A stretch of DNA of 64,000 nucleotides from Colius striatus (taxonomy: Eukaryota; Chordata; Aves; Coliiformes; Coliidae): positions 93,893,971 through 93,957,970 of the forward strand of contig NC_084761.1 of NCBI RefSeq assembly GCF_028858725.1. Reading direction: 5' to 3'. A program made the position numbers and the translations under genes. Position 1 is the first letter of the stretch. Each line of letters begins with the position of its first letter. Positions 34,701-45,207 of the stretch are shown in pieces. The notes under the pieces are model-generated. The model searched no databases. It saw only the letters and a program-made list of their open reading frames with translations, and was not told the DNA's origin.

Positions 34701-37700
34701 CACTGATTTCCCTCAAAGAAGTATAAACCCTGTTCCTTATTTTATAGATGAGGAACTTTGTACTGCACAAGCATCTTCCCTCCAACCAGCTCACACAAAT
34801 CTAACGGTGGGAGAATACATGAACCCTGCCAGCTTACTCCAAAACTGTGGGGCTGGGGATAAAAGGGGAAGGAGAACACACTCCTTGAGTCACTTGGAAC
34901 AGGCGTGTGCCAAAAAGAACAGATGCTGACACAAAACATCCTTTGCCAGCACATCCCACACACCAACTCTGGGGGCAAGGCAGAAGACAAAAAGGGGAAA
35001 ACACAACCTGCCCCAAAGCTATTTTCAGGTTCTGAGAAGGCAGGGAGAAGAGAGAACAAGACATTGAACTGGTGGCAGGGTAGTACTAGGCAACTCCTCT
35101 GCTTCTCAAGATACCTTCAAAAGTTTAATGTTCATAATAGCAAAACACCCACTGAGAATAGGGTGAGGGGTTTTTCTCCCTCTTCTGTTTGTAATTTCCC
35201 AAAGCTGACATCAAGCTACTTGTGTTTAACATGTGCATTTCACACCAGTACATCCCCACAGAACCTTCTACACATGGAGTTACATACCACAGTAACACTA
35301 TTCCTGATTCACCTTAGCAAATGGGATTGAAGGGCATTATGTCTCATTGGAAGCATGCAATATTTACAATCATGTGAAAATTTTACTTGAAGAACTTCAC
35401 TGCAGCATCATTTTGTAACACAGACTAGGTCTGGTCCCAGGATCACATTCATCTTCCTTTATCCCAGACATGACAGAGCACATCAGGTTATGAGACTTCA
35501 CAGCCTCCTCCAGTTAAAGCAAAAAGCCCTTGAAGGCAGACAGGGGAAGGAAAAACAAAAACTGAGGCATAAGTACAAACCTCTGATCTGTCTATCAATC
35601 ACTCTCATTTCTTTCCTTATCTTCAAGGACCATTCGTTGACCTTAAAAAGAGAAAGTGAGAGTTACTTGAAATTCCAACGTTAAAACTCCACTTTGATAC
35701 TTTCATATCCCTTAACTGCTCAGTGTCAAAAGGAGCACTTCAAAATACACAAGCTTGAGGTTAGGAATGATGTTTCAGTATTTCATTATTCAAATAAAAA
35801 AACCCCAATGTTGCAGAGACACCACCAATGACTGCACTTCAGAGAAGGAGTTAAGGAGGACGCAGCTTGTGAGTCAGAAACATTTGTTGCCTGGGTGACG
35901 TTGCTGTGCAGAGGAACCTTGCCACAGAGGATTTCAGCAGAGGGTACAAACTCTGGCCCAGGAAGTATCAAGAGTGCTTTTCAGTCAGAAGGAACCCTGG
36001 GTCTCCAAGCCAGCCTCCTACTCAGCAGGCTGACCAAGTTCAGAGCGCAGACAGGTTGCTCAGGACCTCATCCCTGAAGAAGCCCTCTTTTGAGTGTGCC
36101 AACATGAGAGGGGGAAAAGGGAGACTGAGGTAAAACATGGTTGAACTCTGTCTGGCTAACTGCCATGTCTCAAAGATGACATCTGCCAGAGACTCGCTCT
36201 ACAACCATTACACCACGACTGGCCACAAGTCAGCATCAGTCCCTGCTGACAGCGGGACCCTCTCTGACAGCTCACCTCTGGCACTGCCTGGGCAGAAACT
36301 GCTTCACACAACTGTCCTCCTAAAAGCAGAGCTGGGTGCTTCTACATTCCCTGGCCTCCCCAAAGCTCATCACCTGGTTTATGTACAAGAGGAGGAGGAA
36401 ATCCCATTGACTCTCACCTTGACTGCTGTACGCTTCCAGTGACAAGAGACATGGCAACCTGCTGAGCACTGAAGTAACATTAAATGTACAGAAGACAGCC
36501 AGCTTTAGGCAGGCCAAAATGCATCACTAGCTCCTCACAAGCTCTGAAGATGCTTGCCTTGTATCCTTCATAAGAAATTCTCTCCCCTCAACAGAGTAGA
36601 AGACACAAATGAACCCAGGGTGAATCACGACTGTCACAAAAATGTCACCCTCTTCCCATCATCAGCCACCTCCTGCAGGGTTTGGGTTGCTTTTCCAAGC
36701 CCTGCTTGGGGACAGTGCTGCTGGCAGACTCACACCAGGCAAGTGATGCTGTTGCTTCATCATCTAGGAAGCAGAAGTAAGTCCTGTTTCCTTCCAAAGC
36801 TGCAGTTAGGCACGGGAGGAAAGACATTTCTTACTATTAATGGGTTTCTCAATTTTGCTGTTACAGCCTGTGAAGTCATCATGCCGGCCTGCCACCCAGA
36901 AAGAGGAGCCATGGCTCAGAGCTCCCTCTTTTCCAGTGCCTCTGCAAGCTTTTCTTCAAACAGCTCCAAGATGACCCACAGACACACATGCTGTGTCACT
37001 GGAAAACATGGCAAGCTTGTCAGCTACAGAAGGGGAAAGAGCAGGCATCAGACATGAAGCAACAGGAACTCATCAGCGCAGCGTAACCACACTGTGAGGG
37101 TTACATGGCTGTGTGCTCCTTAACCCTCTGTTGACAGCAGCCATCTCCAAAACCCTTACAAGGGGCAAGTGCAGAGTCCTGCACCTGAGGAGGAACAAAC
37201 ACATACAGGCTGGGGAGCAGCTCTGCAGAGAGAGACCTGGGAGTACTGGTTGATAGTAAACTAACCCTGAGCCAGCAATGTGCCCTCGTGGGCAAGAAGG
37301 CCAATGGCATCCTGGGATGCATCAAGAAGAGTGTGGGCAGCAGGTCGAGGGAGGTTCTGGTCCCCCTCTCCTCTGCCCTAATGAGGCCTCATCTGGAGTC
37401 CTGTGTCCAGTTCTGGGCTCCCCAGCTCAAGAGGGACAGGGAAGTGCTGGAGAGAGTCCAGTGCAGGGTCACCAAGATGATCAGAGGACTGGAGCAGGAA
37501 AGGCTGTGGGATCTGGAGCTGTTTGATCTGGAGGAGACTGAGGGGGGAGTCTTATTAACACAAGTATTTGAAAGGCATTTGTCAAGAGGATGGCACACCA
37601 CTTTCTTCTGTAGTGTGCAGTGACAGAACAAGGGGTAATGGATAACAGCTGGAACACAGAAAGTTCAACTTTAAGGATAAACTTCTTTACTGCTCAGGTG

Positions 37701-39124
37701 AGGGAGCCCTGGCACAGGCTGCCCAGGGAGGGTGTGGAGGCTCCTGCTCTGAAGGTTTTCTAAACCCGCCTGGACATGTTCCTGTGTGACATGACCTAGG
37801 CAGACTTGCTTGAGCAGGGGGGTTGGACTGGATGATCTTTAGAGGTCCCTTCCAACCCCTACCATTCTATAATTCTGTGAAAAGCCAGTTCTTTTTGTGG
37901 TATCTTCCAACAGTGCTCATGAATGGAGGAAACTATAACCAAGCTGTGTGGTGGTCCAACACAGGTAGAGGAGAAAGGGAAAGTACACTATGTATTCCTC
38001 ATCTAACACTATCACCCAGCAAGTAACAACAATAACCTGCTCCCTTGGGACTCAGTTGCTACAAAGCAGCAGGGAATACCTGGGACATTGCAGCTCTTCT
38101 AAGCCTTCAAGGTGCCTGTCACCTTCTCCCTGCTGCTTTTTACTTCTCATATATTTGATCTTCTCCCCACCAAGTAGCAGGGTTTTTTATTAATGCACTA
38201 CTAGTGATTTATGAAAGGCAACAGTGAAGTCCATCAGCATCTAATTTCATTTCACTGTGACATCAGAAAACTGTGGGTAGATGTGAGGTTTGCACAGTTA
38301 ACCTGCAGATTAAAAACCTCCAAGTCTCAGTATTTCAGCTATTCATATTTTTAAGACAGTCATTGCAACAGGAACTAGAACCTGCAACAGGAACTAGAAC
38401 AAAGCTGGAGAGCTAGAGCTATGGAAGATAACTACCAGCAAGCTAAAAAACCCAGGAGGTGTTGACTAAGCCTCCCCAGAACACACCACCCAGGCTGCAT
38501 CGTTCCTCTGGCTAATGCTCCTGGTGCCCTGGGAGCCCCTGTCAAGTCTCTGCACACCCCCAGGGTGCAGAAGCACCGGGACAGCGGGCTGGGGGAGTTA
38601 CGAGACTGCTGCACTGCAGAAGAAACGAGGTCCCCAAGCACGGGGACCTTTGGGGAGGGCGTGTGCCGGCTCCTCAGTTGAGGCCCAGCTGCCGCAGCCA
38701 CAGCCCGGGACAGGGCTCGCCGTAAGGGGCCTCAAACAACAATGCGACCAAGGAGATCCGTCACACAGCCGTGTCTGGCACATGCTGGAGGGACGCGGGG
38801 AGACCAGCCGAAACCAATAAACGCGCCGCAACAAAGGAACGCCTGCTTCTTACCGCTGCCTCGGTGTTAACAAGTTTATTCCCGATCTCGGCGCCGGGGA
38901 CACCCCGCCCGCTCCGAACCTTCCCCCGCGGCCTCTTCTCCCCCTCAGCCCAGGACAAGGCCCGCCCCTCCCGCAGCCCCTGCCCGGCCGCACAGCAACG
39001 CCGTGCCCGCAGCGCCGTGCCCCCAGGGCCGCTTCCCGGCCTTCCCCCAGGGCGCCGCTGGCTGCCGCCGGGGCCTCACCAGCTCCTTGGGCGGCTTCTC
39101 GGGGGTCTTCCCGAAGAGGCCCAT
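25599..39124 (-). CDS. CHMP3: CHMP3 (VPS24), ESCRT-III subunit, complete, 6 coding exons
   Basis: Charged multivesicular body protein 3, a cytosolic protein that polymerises with CHMP4 and CHMP2 on endosomal and midbody membranes to drive scission and recruits VPS4 through its C-terminus. Six exons (39080-39124, 35581-35641, 30441-30620, 27562-27683, 26564-26678, 25599-25738) splice in frame to 220 aa (human 222). Seen: the N-terminal [15 protein letters not shown], a basic helical half ([18 protein letters not shown]), an acidic C-terminal half ([20 protein letters not shown]) and a C-terminal MIT-interacting motif [10 protein letters not shown]. All six donors and acceptors are GT-AG. The gene is convergent with KDM3A and downstream of same-strand RNF103. 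Confidence 0.97.
26009..26494. repeat. 31-bp minisatellite, ~15-16 copies, CHMP3 intron 5
   Basis: Tandem copies with a 31-bp period, each containing CTCCAGGATCCCACAGCC followed by a CACCCATCCCTGGG-like segment. Neighbouring copies differ mainly at a few C/T and A/G sites. It occupies over half of the 825-bp intron between CHMP3 exons 6 and 5. Because 31 is not a multiple of 3, all frames stay open on both strands. Confidence 0.97.
26564..26678 (-). CDS. CHMP3: CHMP3 exon 5
   Basis: 115 bp. It encodes [20 protein letters not shown] then [18 protein letters not shown], the acidic autoinhibitory segment. One base of Gly is left before GTGAGT. Confidence 0.96.
26679..27561 (-). other. CHMP3: CHMP3 intron 4, no element recognised
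   Basis: 0.9 kb. The 146-aa minus ORF at 26771-27211 and the + ORFs show no family resemblance. Confidence 0.6.
27562..27683 (-). CDS. CHMP3: CHMP3 exon 4
   Basis: 122 bp. [20 protein letters not shown] then [20 protein letters not shown]: helix 3-4 of the ESCRT-III core. Ends at Lys before GTAGGC. Confidence 0.96.
28660..29030 (-). mobile_element. CR1 LINE fragment, sense to CHMP3
   Basis: Starts at its 3' end with GGTTTTAGTTTGGAAAAGAC and runs through CATCTCCAACCTAAAACTCC and CTCATGTCTCTCCTCAGCCT. It resembles the copy at 24400-24855. Confidence 0.83.
29388..29600 (+). repeat. Unclassified dispersed repeat, copy 1
   Basis: From CATCTCCATTTGGGACCTTG to the TGTGTCCTGGATTACTGG region. Clearly similar to 32537-32745 in the same orientation; shared blocks include GACCTTGTAAGTGTT, TAATTTCCAAG and ATGTTACAGATCCTGTTG. 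It is not CR1 or an LTR that I recognise. Confidence 0.7.
30441..30620 (-). CDS. CHMP3: CHMP3 exon 3
   Basis: 180 bp. [20 protein letters not shown], then [20 protein letters not shown] and [12 protein letters not shown]: the basic helical hairpin that binds membrane and neighbouring subunits. One base is left before GTAAGA. Confidence 0.97.
30739..31695 (+). mobile_element. Solo LTR, ERVL-like endogenous retrovirus
   Basis: 957 bp starting TGTCCTGGTTTAG and ending CTAAACCATGACA. The ends are inverted repeats of each other with one mismatch in 13 and have the TG...CA form. A perfect 5-bp target duplication, CTCTG, flanks it (30734-30738 and 31696-31700). A candidate poly(A) signal ATTAAA lies at 31532-31537, giving + orientation, antisense to CHMP3. 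There is no internal gag/pol region and no second LTR, so it arose by LTR-LTR recombination. A 5-bp duplication suits ERVL; the family name is inferred. Confidence 0.85.
31971..31994. repeat. (GT)6(AC)6 palindromic microsatellite
   Basis: Six GT followed directly by six AC units form a perfect 24-bp self-complementary palindrome. Confidence 0.95.
32537..32745 (+). repeat. Unclassified dispersed repeat, copy 2
   Basis: Same orientation as copy 1 and about 3.15 kb to its right. It starts at CATCTCCATTTTGGACCTTG and ends near CTTGTACTTAAGG. A 6-nt deletion and scattered substitutions separate the two. Confidence 0.7.
34621..34668. repeat. 24-bp tandem duplication
   Basis: The block starting CCACACAAAGTACCTTGGAG occurs twice back to back, identical over 24 bp. 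Confidence 0.95.
35581..35641 (-). CDS. CHMP3: CHMP3 exon 2
   Basis: 61 bp, too short to stand out as an ORF. It encodes [20 protein letters not shown] plus one base, entering in phase 0, with acceptor CTTTTTAAG and donor GTTTGT. This supplies residues 16-35, the start of the basic core. Confidence 0.95.
35642..39079 (-). other. CHMP3: CHMP3 intron 1
   Basis: 3.4 kb. Contains the longest CR1 of the window (37165-37880). ORFs at 36137-37057 show nothing recognisable. The promoter-proximal end is part of the CpG island. Confidence 0.65.
37165..37880 (+). mobile_element. CR1 LINE, longest copy, retains ORF2 C-terminal region
   Basis: Carries the conserved end of CR1 ORF2: [40 protein letters not shown] and [15 protein letters not shown], then the usual 3' part ending CCATTCTATAATTCTGTG. 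Frame breaks are present (stop and frame changes near 37250 and 37550), so it is dead. Antisense to CHMP3. Confidence 0.92.
39080..39124 (-). CDS. CHMP3: CHMP3 exon 1 (start codon)
   Basis: 45 bp: ATG at 39124-39122, encoding [15 protein letters not shown], donor GTGAGG. Residue 1-15 sequence matches the family N-terminus (myristoylation-like MGLFGK), which fixes the start. Confidence 0.95.
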
Positions 39125-39212
39125 GGCGGCCCCGGCCTCGCGCCGCCCGCCTCTTCCGGGTTGGCGGCCCCGCCCCGCGCGCGCGCGCGCGGCCCCGCCC
39201 CTCGCAGGGGAC

Positions 39213-39434
39213 GGCCCCGCCGCTGCGCACGGCCCCGCCCCGCTGCGCACGGCCCCGCCCCGCTGCGCACGGCCCCGCCCCGCTGCGCACGGCCCCGCCC
39301 CGCTGCGCACGGCCCCGCCCCGCTGCGCACGGCCCCGCCCCGCTGCGCACGGCCCCGCCCCGCTGCGCACGGCCCCGCCCCGCTGCGCACGGCCCCGCCC
39401 CGCTGCGCACGGCCCCGCCCCGCTGCGCACGGCC
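39213..39434 (-). repeat. 20-bp promoter minisatellite of GC-box plus TGCGCA units
   Basis: Ten identical copies of GGCCCCGCCCCGCTGCGCAC (39231-39430), with a shortened 18-bp unit before (39213-39230) and a partial unit after. Each copy holds one Sp/KLF-type GC box (CCCCGCCCC) and one TGCGCACGG, a partial match to the NRF1 site. The ten-copy block lies about 107-306 bp upstream of the CHMP3 ATG. Confidence 0.97.
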
Positions 39435-39557
39435 CGCGGCGGGACGCGGCCCCGGGGCGGCGCAGGGGCATGGCGGAGGGCGGCGGCGGTGCGGGGTGAT
39501 GGCGCGCTAAAGAGCGGCTACAGCCGCTGCCAGAGCGGGAGAGCACGGTGGAGTTAT

Positions 39558-39822
39558 ATAATGAGTGACAGGACACGAGGCAATGGGCTCAAGGTGCACC
39601 GAGGAGGTTTAGATTGGAGACGAGGGAGAACTTTCTGCCTGAGAGGGTTGTCACACACCGCCCCAGGCTGCCCAGGGAGGTAGGAGAGGCCCCAGCCCTG
39701 GAGATACTTCAAAGACACATAGATGAGGTGCTGAGGGACGTGGGTCAGTGATGGGCTTGGCTGTGTGGGGACAGGGGTTGGACTCAAAGGTCTTTTCCAA
39801 CCAAAGTGATTCTGTGGTTGCA
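39558..39822 (+). mobile_element. CR1-like LINE 3' fragment
   Basis: AGTGACAGGACACGAGGCAA through CCCCAGGCTGCCCAGGGAGG to CCAAAGTGATTCTGTGG. A diverged subfamily immediately upstream of the CHMP3 promoter. Confidence 0.8.
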
Positions 39823-39829
39823 GCTGTCA

Positions 39830-42800
39830 GAAATATAAGAACTAGACTCATTAATAGCTCATGGAAGATGAGGTACCTACTGCTGCAATCCTGAGAAATA
39901 AATGAGATGCTTATCCTTCAATCATGGTTCATGGAAAACCACTTTTCCTGTGGCATTCTAAGAGGTGGCTCAAACTATGTCTCTTTCCCTTGCAGCCCGA
40001 GGAAGACTGCAGGAAACCTGAAAAACAGAAGGAGCTGCTACCACAGAAGATGTTTCCTGACTCACCTTCAGCTGCCAGGGCTCCTTCAGAGCTGCCTCAC
40101 CAGCAAAGCTTGGCTCATCTCCATCCTCTGCCATCCTCTCCACAGCCAAGGGCGGGTAACCTGGCCAAAATTAGTGAACAGCTTGGAGGCACTCTGCAGG
40201 GTGCTGCAGGGTTAGCTCCAGCAAGTCACGCCATGTCCTCATGCCCTAATGCACAAGCTGAGGCACAGAAGACTAGAAATAATCACTGATGCACAGAAAG
40301 TGCAAAAGCTTGGGAAGGAAAAAGGTGTCACTAGTTTAATACCTTAAAATTATACTTACCCACATTATTTAACTCCCAGAGAAAGACATCTCAAGAGTTA
40401 CATCTTCAGTTTTACCCTGGAGAAGACTGAGGAGACTTACAAGTACCTAAAGGGTGGGTGTCAGGAGGATGAGGTGACCTATTTTTCTGTAGTGTCCAGT
40501 GACAGGACTAAAGGTAAGGGATGTAAGCTGGAACACAGAAAGTTCCACTTAAACACAAGGAGAAACTTCTTTGCTATGGAGGTGAGGGAGCCCTGGCCCA
40601 GGCTGCCCAGCGAGGTTGTGCAGGCTCCTTCTCTGGAGGTTTCCAAACACACCTGGACACGTTCCTGTGCCCCCTGATTGAGGGGAACCTGCTTTAGCAG
40701 GGAGTTGGGCTGGATGAGCTCTGGAGGTCACTTCCAACCCCCCACCATTCTGTGATTCTGTTAAAAAAGTTTACAGTTCACCTTTTTTTCCTTCCAAAAC
40801 CTATTGCAGAATGAAGACAGATCTAAATACACTTTGGAAAGGACAGCTCTCGTCTTGCACTGGGTACCAGCAGTGGGAAAGCCAGCCTAACAAACCAGTA
40901 AAAACTGAGACCAAAGGCTTTCAGAGATTATCTAAATTGTCTCTTTCTTCACAGCAGCAGCAAACACCCATTGCCCTCATTAAACCGACTGAAATAAGTA
41001 ACTTCCCATCAGTCATTTGACATTCTCTGTTTACGGCTGAGCGCCAGCTTTCAGGCACGAGACGTCAGGGAATAAAACACTACTTCAGGAATGTTTAGTG
41101 TCTCAGTTAACTCAAGACACTTTACAAATACCAGCACAGCTCAGGCCAGCGAGGCAAAACAAGTGAGCAGCGAAAACTGCCGACCTTGTTACAGGCAGCC
41201 TTTGCTCTATTCTCTGGATTTTAAACTGCCAACGCATTGGGTAAGGGCTGTCTGAGACGCTGCACTCTGTAGAAAACAACCCTCTTTGCATGCTTCTGTT
41301 GCTCTTGACAGGAGCACTTCATAAAAATAAATACATCCAACTGCTTTTTCTTTCCTGCTGAGACTCCCAATACACTACAGCAGCTGCTGTAGGTTTGGAA
41401 ACAGATGCATCACCAGGAACTCAATCACAACAATTTATGTAACCCAGGGTAAAGGACATGAGGGGACTGAATCTTCAGTCACAGCTATCTGCTGGTCATC
41501 ATTATCTGCTCACATGGATGTGCCCTCTGTGGCTCTCCTGCTAATTAAACAACAGTTTGTGTCATTCATCAAAAGAACTGCACTAGTAGAGCAACTCGGG
41601 TCATTAAAGCAAGTCTTCATCTGAAACAGGTGTGCACAGTGGTTTGCAAATAAGGCAGAAGCTGTGCACAGGAGCAGAGCTGCTCAGGGTTTGCAGGAGG
41701 AGGTCGGCACTGGGCAGCAGCAGCACACAGTGCCCTGAGGACGTGGCATCGCTTGAGCTTGCTGCTGGTGAAATGCCGAGGCACCGGCAGAAGGCTGCGC
41801 TGGGCTGTGATGCAGCACTTTGCTTCAGTGCCTCAGTGCATCAACTCCAGCCTTATTTATGTTCACAGCAGTTCTCTAGAACCCCTCTGGAGATGCCAAG
41901 GCCTCTGTTCAGTGCAGGTTTCAAGACAGTAAACAATGTGGATTTCAGCCCCAGCTGCTTCTATGGAGCACACAGACCTTCTGAGTGTCACAGCACCACA
42001 GAAACACCTTCGTTCCACCTCTGCACTGCTCTACTGTGGCTGTAATGGCAGTCAAGGGGCGTGTACTGCCAGGCCTTGGCTGGAATAAAAATGACTGTCT
42101 GGACCACAGGAGAGTTGAGGATGTGATGCTCCTTCTGCCTCCCTGCTTCAGTATGGCAAGAGGAAGAAAAGGAAACAGGAGGGAAAGGCACTCACAATTA
42201 AAACCAGCCCTTACAGTTATAACAAGAATGCCCTGTGGGGGCGACACCTGGTGACTTGGAGGCACAAAACATTCCTCATTATAAAAGATAGTGCCCAGGT
42301 AACCCCAGCCAGATAAGACAATGCCAGATGGCTTTGTGAACTCTCTAAAGGCATAGAGAGAGGGATCATCACTGTGAGAGAGACCTGTGCTTACCTTTCC
42401 TGTTATCTTCATTCAATTATCCCTTTATGCCACGGGGTCGAGAACTAGGAAAGAAAGGAAGGTTGAGAACTAGGAAAGAATGGAAACAATGATGCTGTTG
42501 CTTCTGTAGTAGCACATAAAACACTTGCAAACACCTTTCTAGTTTAGCCTTCTGCTTACATCATCCAATGCTTTTCTTTCTCCCCTTTTTCTTTCCAAAC
42601 ATCATCTCCCTGGATTTTCAGCTCAATTTCTCAAAGTTATGACTAAAACTACAGCTTCATATTGAAATATAAAGAACAGGCTCGATTTTTCACGGCCTCC
42701 AAGGAATCAGAAATCACTTCAGAACAGCAGCAGCTGGAATCTGGCAATGCTGACCTTTACAAGCCACGTTTGTCACTGCATGCCAACAGTGTGTGACTTC

Positions 42801-43085
42801 ATGGACATTCACTTTGAAGCTGCAGAGAGGCTGCCCTAAAGTCTTCCTAGATGTCTGCAGATGAGGCTGCTGGAGAGACGGCTGGGAGAAGAGGGTCTCT
42901 GTCTGAAAAAAGCAGTTTGTAGTCAGTTGGGAAACAACAGGTCAGGCAGAGAAGCGCCTCAAAGCAGGGGATTGATGAAGGAGGTAGCTCCCAGTGAAAC
43001 ACCATCGCCTTCTGCTTGGGCAGTGGCTAACACTGGAGCAGTGCCTTCCTGCATCGCTACGAGATGATTTAGTAGTCACAAAAGT
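39830..43085. other. Intergenic region between CHMP3 promoter and RNF103 3' end
   Basis: Contains one CR1 (40436-40762). The ORFs at 41632-42045 (+) and 41945-42412 (-) overlap each other on opposite strands and show no family resemblance. I see no RNA gene. Confidence 0.6.
40436..40762 (+). mobile_element. CR1 LINE 3' fragment
   Basis: From ACTTACAAGTACCTAAAGGG through GTGACAGGACTAAAGGTAAG to CACCATTCTGTGATTCTGTT. Confidence 0.9.
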
Positions 43086-43100
43086 TGCGTTACGTCTGTT

Positions 43101-43106
43101 TTTATT
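43101..43106 (-). terminator. RNF103: RNF103 polyadenylation signal AATAAA (candidate, distal)
   Basis: TTTATT on + is AATAAA on the RNF103 strand, about 530 nt past the stop codon. A second AATAAA lies at 43203-43208, so alternative cleavage is possible. Confidence 0.6.
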
Positions 43107-43202
43107 GTCTTCACAGAGAAATCAGACCACCAAGACATCCATAACCGTACACACAAAATAGTCCTCGAAACAATTAACATTACAAATCTCCTTTTAAAAT
43201 AA

Positions 43203-43208
43203 TTTATT
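43203..43208 (-). terminator. RNF103: RNF103 polyadenylation signal AATAAA (candidate, proximal)
   Basis: Second AATAAA on the minus strand, about 425 nt past the stop, in an AT-rich 3' UTR. Confidence 0.5.
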
Positions 43209-43631
43209 TAACTGGTTTTGCTTTGAAAGGGCACTGCCTTACCACATACATTATTCAACAAAGGTGTGCTGAACGGACTCTAAAATAAGAAACACTTAAA
43301 ATTAAGCAATTGCCTCCAATTAGAATTTCAATTTCACCCACACCCTGCGTTTGCTGGGATAACTCTTCTGTTTGTAGGCTTGAGGTTTTGTGCTTACAAA
43401 AACAGCATCCACTTCCTAAGGTGTTGGAAAGAAGTTGTTGTAAGTACGTGTTCAGTTCAACATACAAGGCAACCAAATGATTCTGTCGTTAACGGTAGCG
43501 TCGTGTATATTTTAGTTCACTGCACTAACATTTAAACTAAAACTTCAAACCATGTAATCTTTGAAGTGACTAACATTGAAAAGGCAAGCAGTAATATCCT
43601 GAAAGCTTACGAAGGACACGGGCACACACAG

Positions 43632-45207
43632 CTACGACGGGGTATCGCTCGCCCAAGGCTGCGGGTGCGTGTATGGCTGCTTTTTTTTGTAGGAAGCCCA
43701 CCTGCAGACGGGGCAGCAGTGTCGCCCTCCCGCCAGCCACATCACGATGCAATTCTGGTGGAACACGTGGCCGCAGGGCAAGCCCATGAGCAGGCAACCG
43801 CTGGCAAAATTCTCTAGACACACCACGCATTCCGTACAGTGCAACATCTGGGAGGGCCAAGAGGACCAATCCGGCTCCAGGTCGCCAGCGGTGCCGGACG
43901 AGCCGTATGATCTCGCTTGCCGTCCGTACGGCCCGTGAGGACAGTATTTGTTGGTGCAGGAGCAGGTCTCGGCACCGCACCGAGGTCCTTCGCTGCGCCT
44001 CTGAAACGCGTTCAGCTCGTCGTCCTCCGAGACGTCCTTCTCGCTGCTGAAGGCCTCTCTGTTTTCACTGTCAGAGTCACTTTCACTGTCTTGGAAGGTT
44101 TCCAGCGTTTCCTCATCGGAGTGGCCGCCGAGGCATTTAAACCTCCACATGGGCAAGTTCTTTATGTAATCGGTTGGTATGAGAGGGTGAAGCCAGAGAT
44201 CGGGGAAGGCCAGCCGCTCCAAGAACAAATCCGGGTCCTCATCCCAATCCGAGTCAAAAGGGAAGTGTTGAAAGGAGGCGATAGGATGAAACAAGTAGCT
44301 GGTGTACCAGTCCCACAGGCTGGACAGCCACTCCAGATTGTTAGCGTTGACCTCATCGGCGTTGTTATTGCGTCTTCTCTTCTTCTCAAAGTAGTCGATG
44401 AGCAAACCGTGACCAAGGTAGGTGCTGAGGAAGAGGGCTGGATGCGAAGAGTAGAACATCCAGTCGGCTCTTACCCAAGAAGCCAAAGTAGTCGTGTTAG
44501 AGTACCTGAAGAGTTTTAAACTGTACTCATAAAAGCTGTCTAAGTAGGGTAGCTGCAAAAAACCTAACACGGGTAGCCAGGAAATAATTAACAACGAATT
44601 ATACGTCCCTAAAGTGCTTATGAGAACCACAAAACGCTTTATTGTAGCTCCTTGTGTGATAAACAGGTCCATCCAAGCCATCAGATTAACCAAAACTAAG
44701 CTCAAAACAAACAGATCGTTGACTTCTGGTTGTAAGGAGCGCAAGAAGGTCTCCATGGCACGGAGGGATATAAATTCACCCGTGTTGTTCCCATATCTGT
44801 AAATCCCCTCCGGAGTCCTAAGTATGTACGACGGTGTCTTGTAGACGCCAATTTCTGCCATGTAACTTTTGTTGTCCCAGTTTTCCACGTTGACGAAAAT
44901 AAACTCTACTCTTCCAGTAAACTTCACACTGAGAGCAGAGAAGAAGGCAGGGGGCTGGTCGAGGTTGGCAAACAGGTAGATTTTCACCCGGTACTGGTCA
45001 CTTTTGTTCCACTCTTCTTTCAAGTGGTCGGAGTTGTAGATGGTTTTGATCCGAGAAGCAGCGTGGGCCGTGATCCATTTGAAAATGTGCTCCACTTCAA
45101 TCCTGCGCCCGCTGTATTCCTTCAGCATCACTTTTCCTTTGGAGGTACTGGTTTGTGGGACCGACATGATGAGGGTGGATTTCAGCCAACCCCTCCTCTT
45201 GCAGTAT
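43632..45207 (-). CDS. RNF103: RNF103 exon 4 (membrane region and RING finger)
   Basis: 1,576 bp carrying three quarters of the protein. It opens with A to complete Arg, then [20 protein letters not shown]. It holds the transmembrane spans and the RING-H2 finger ([23 protein letters not shown]) and ends WASDTPS then TAG. CpG content is higher than in the flanking introns. Confidence 0.97.

Larger units (their letters stand above)
31696..35580 (-). other. CHMP3: CHMP3 intron 2, right part
   Basis: Holds a palindromic dinucleotide repeat (31971-31994), copy 2 of the unclassified repeat (32537-32745) and a 24-bp tandem duplication (34621-34668). ORFs of 90-141 aa at 33487-35330 have no family resemblance. 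Confidence 0.65.
38880..39540 (-). promoter_or_regulatory. CHMP3: CHMP3 CpG-island promoter
   Basis: A strongly CpG-rich block surrounding the CHMP3 start codon, with a (CG)n run near 39176-39192 and the 20-bp GC-box array just upstream of the ATG. No TATA box is seen, as expected for a housekeeping promoter. The transcription start itself cannot be placed. Confidence 0.85.

Noticed and set aside
36554-37057. 167-aa + ORF in CHMP3 intron 1
   Set aside because: No recognisable motif; not linked to splice sites in frame with anything.
38771-39683. ORFs of 160-242 aa, rich in Arg/Pro/Ala, on both strands at the CHMP3 promoter
   Set aside because: Products of the 20-bp GC-rich array and CpG island; open in all frames by composition.
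41632-42412. 137-aa (+) and 155-aa (-) overlapping ORFs in the CHMP3-RNF103 interval
   Set aside because: Opposite-strand overlap, no recognisable domain, no convincing splice or promoter signals.
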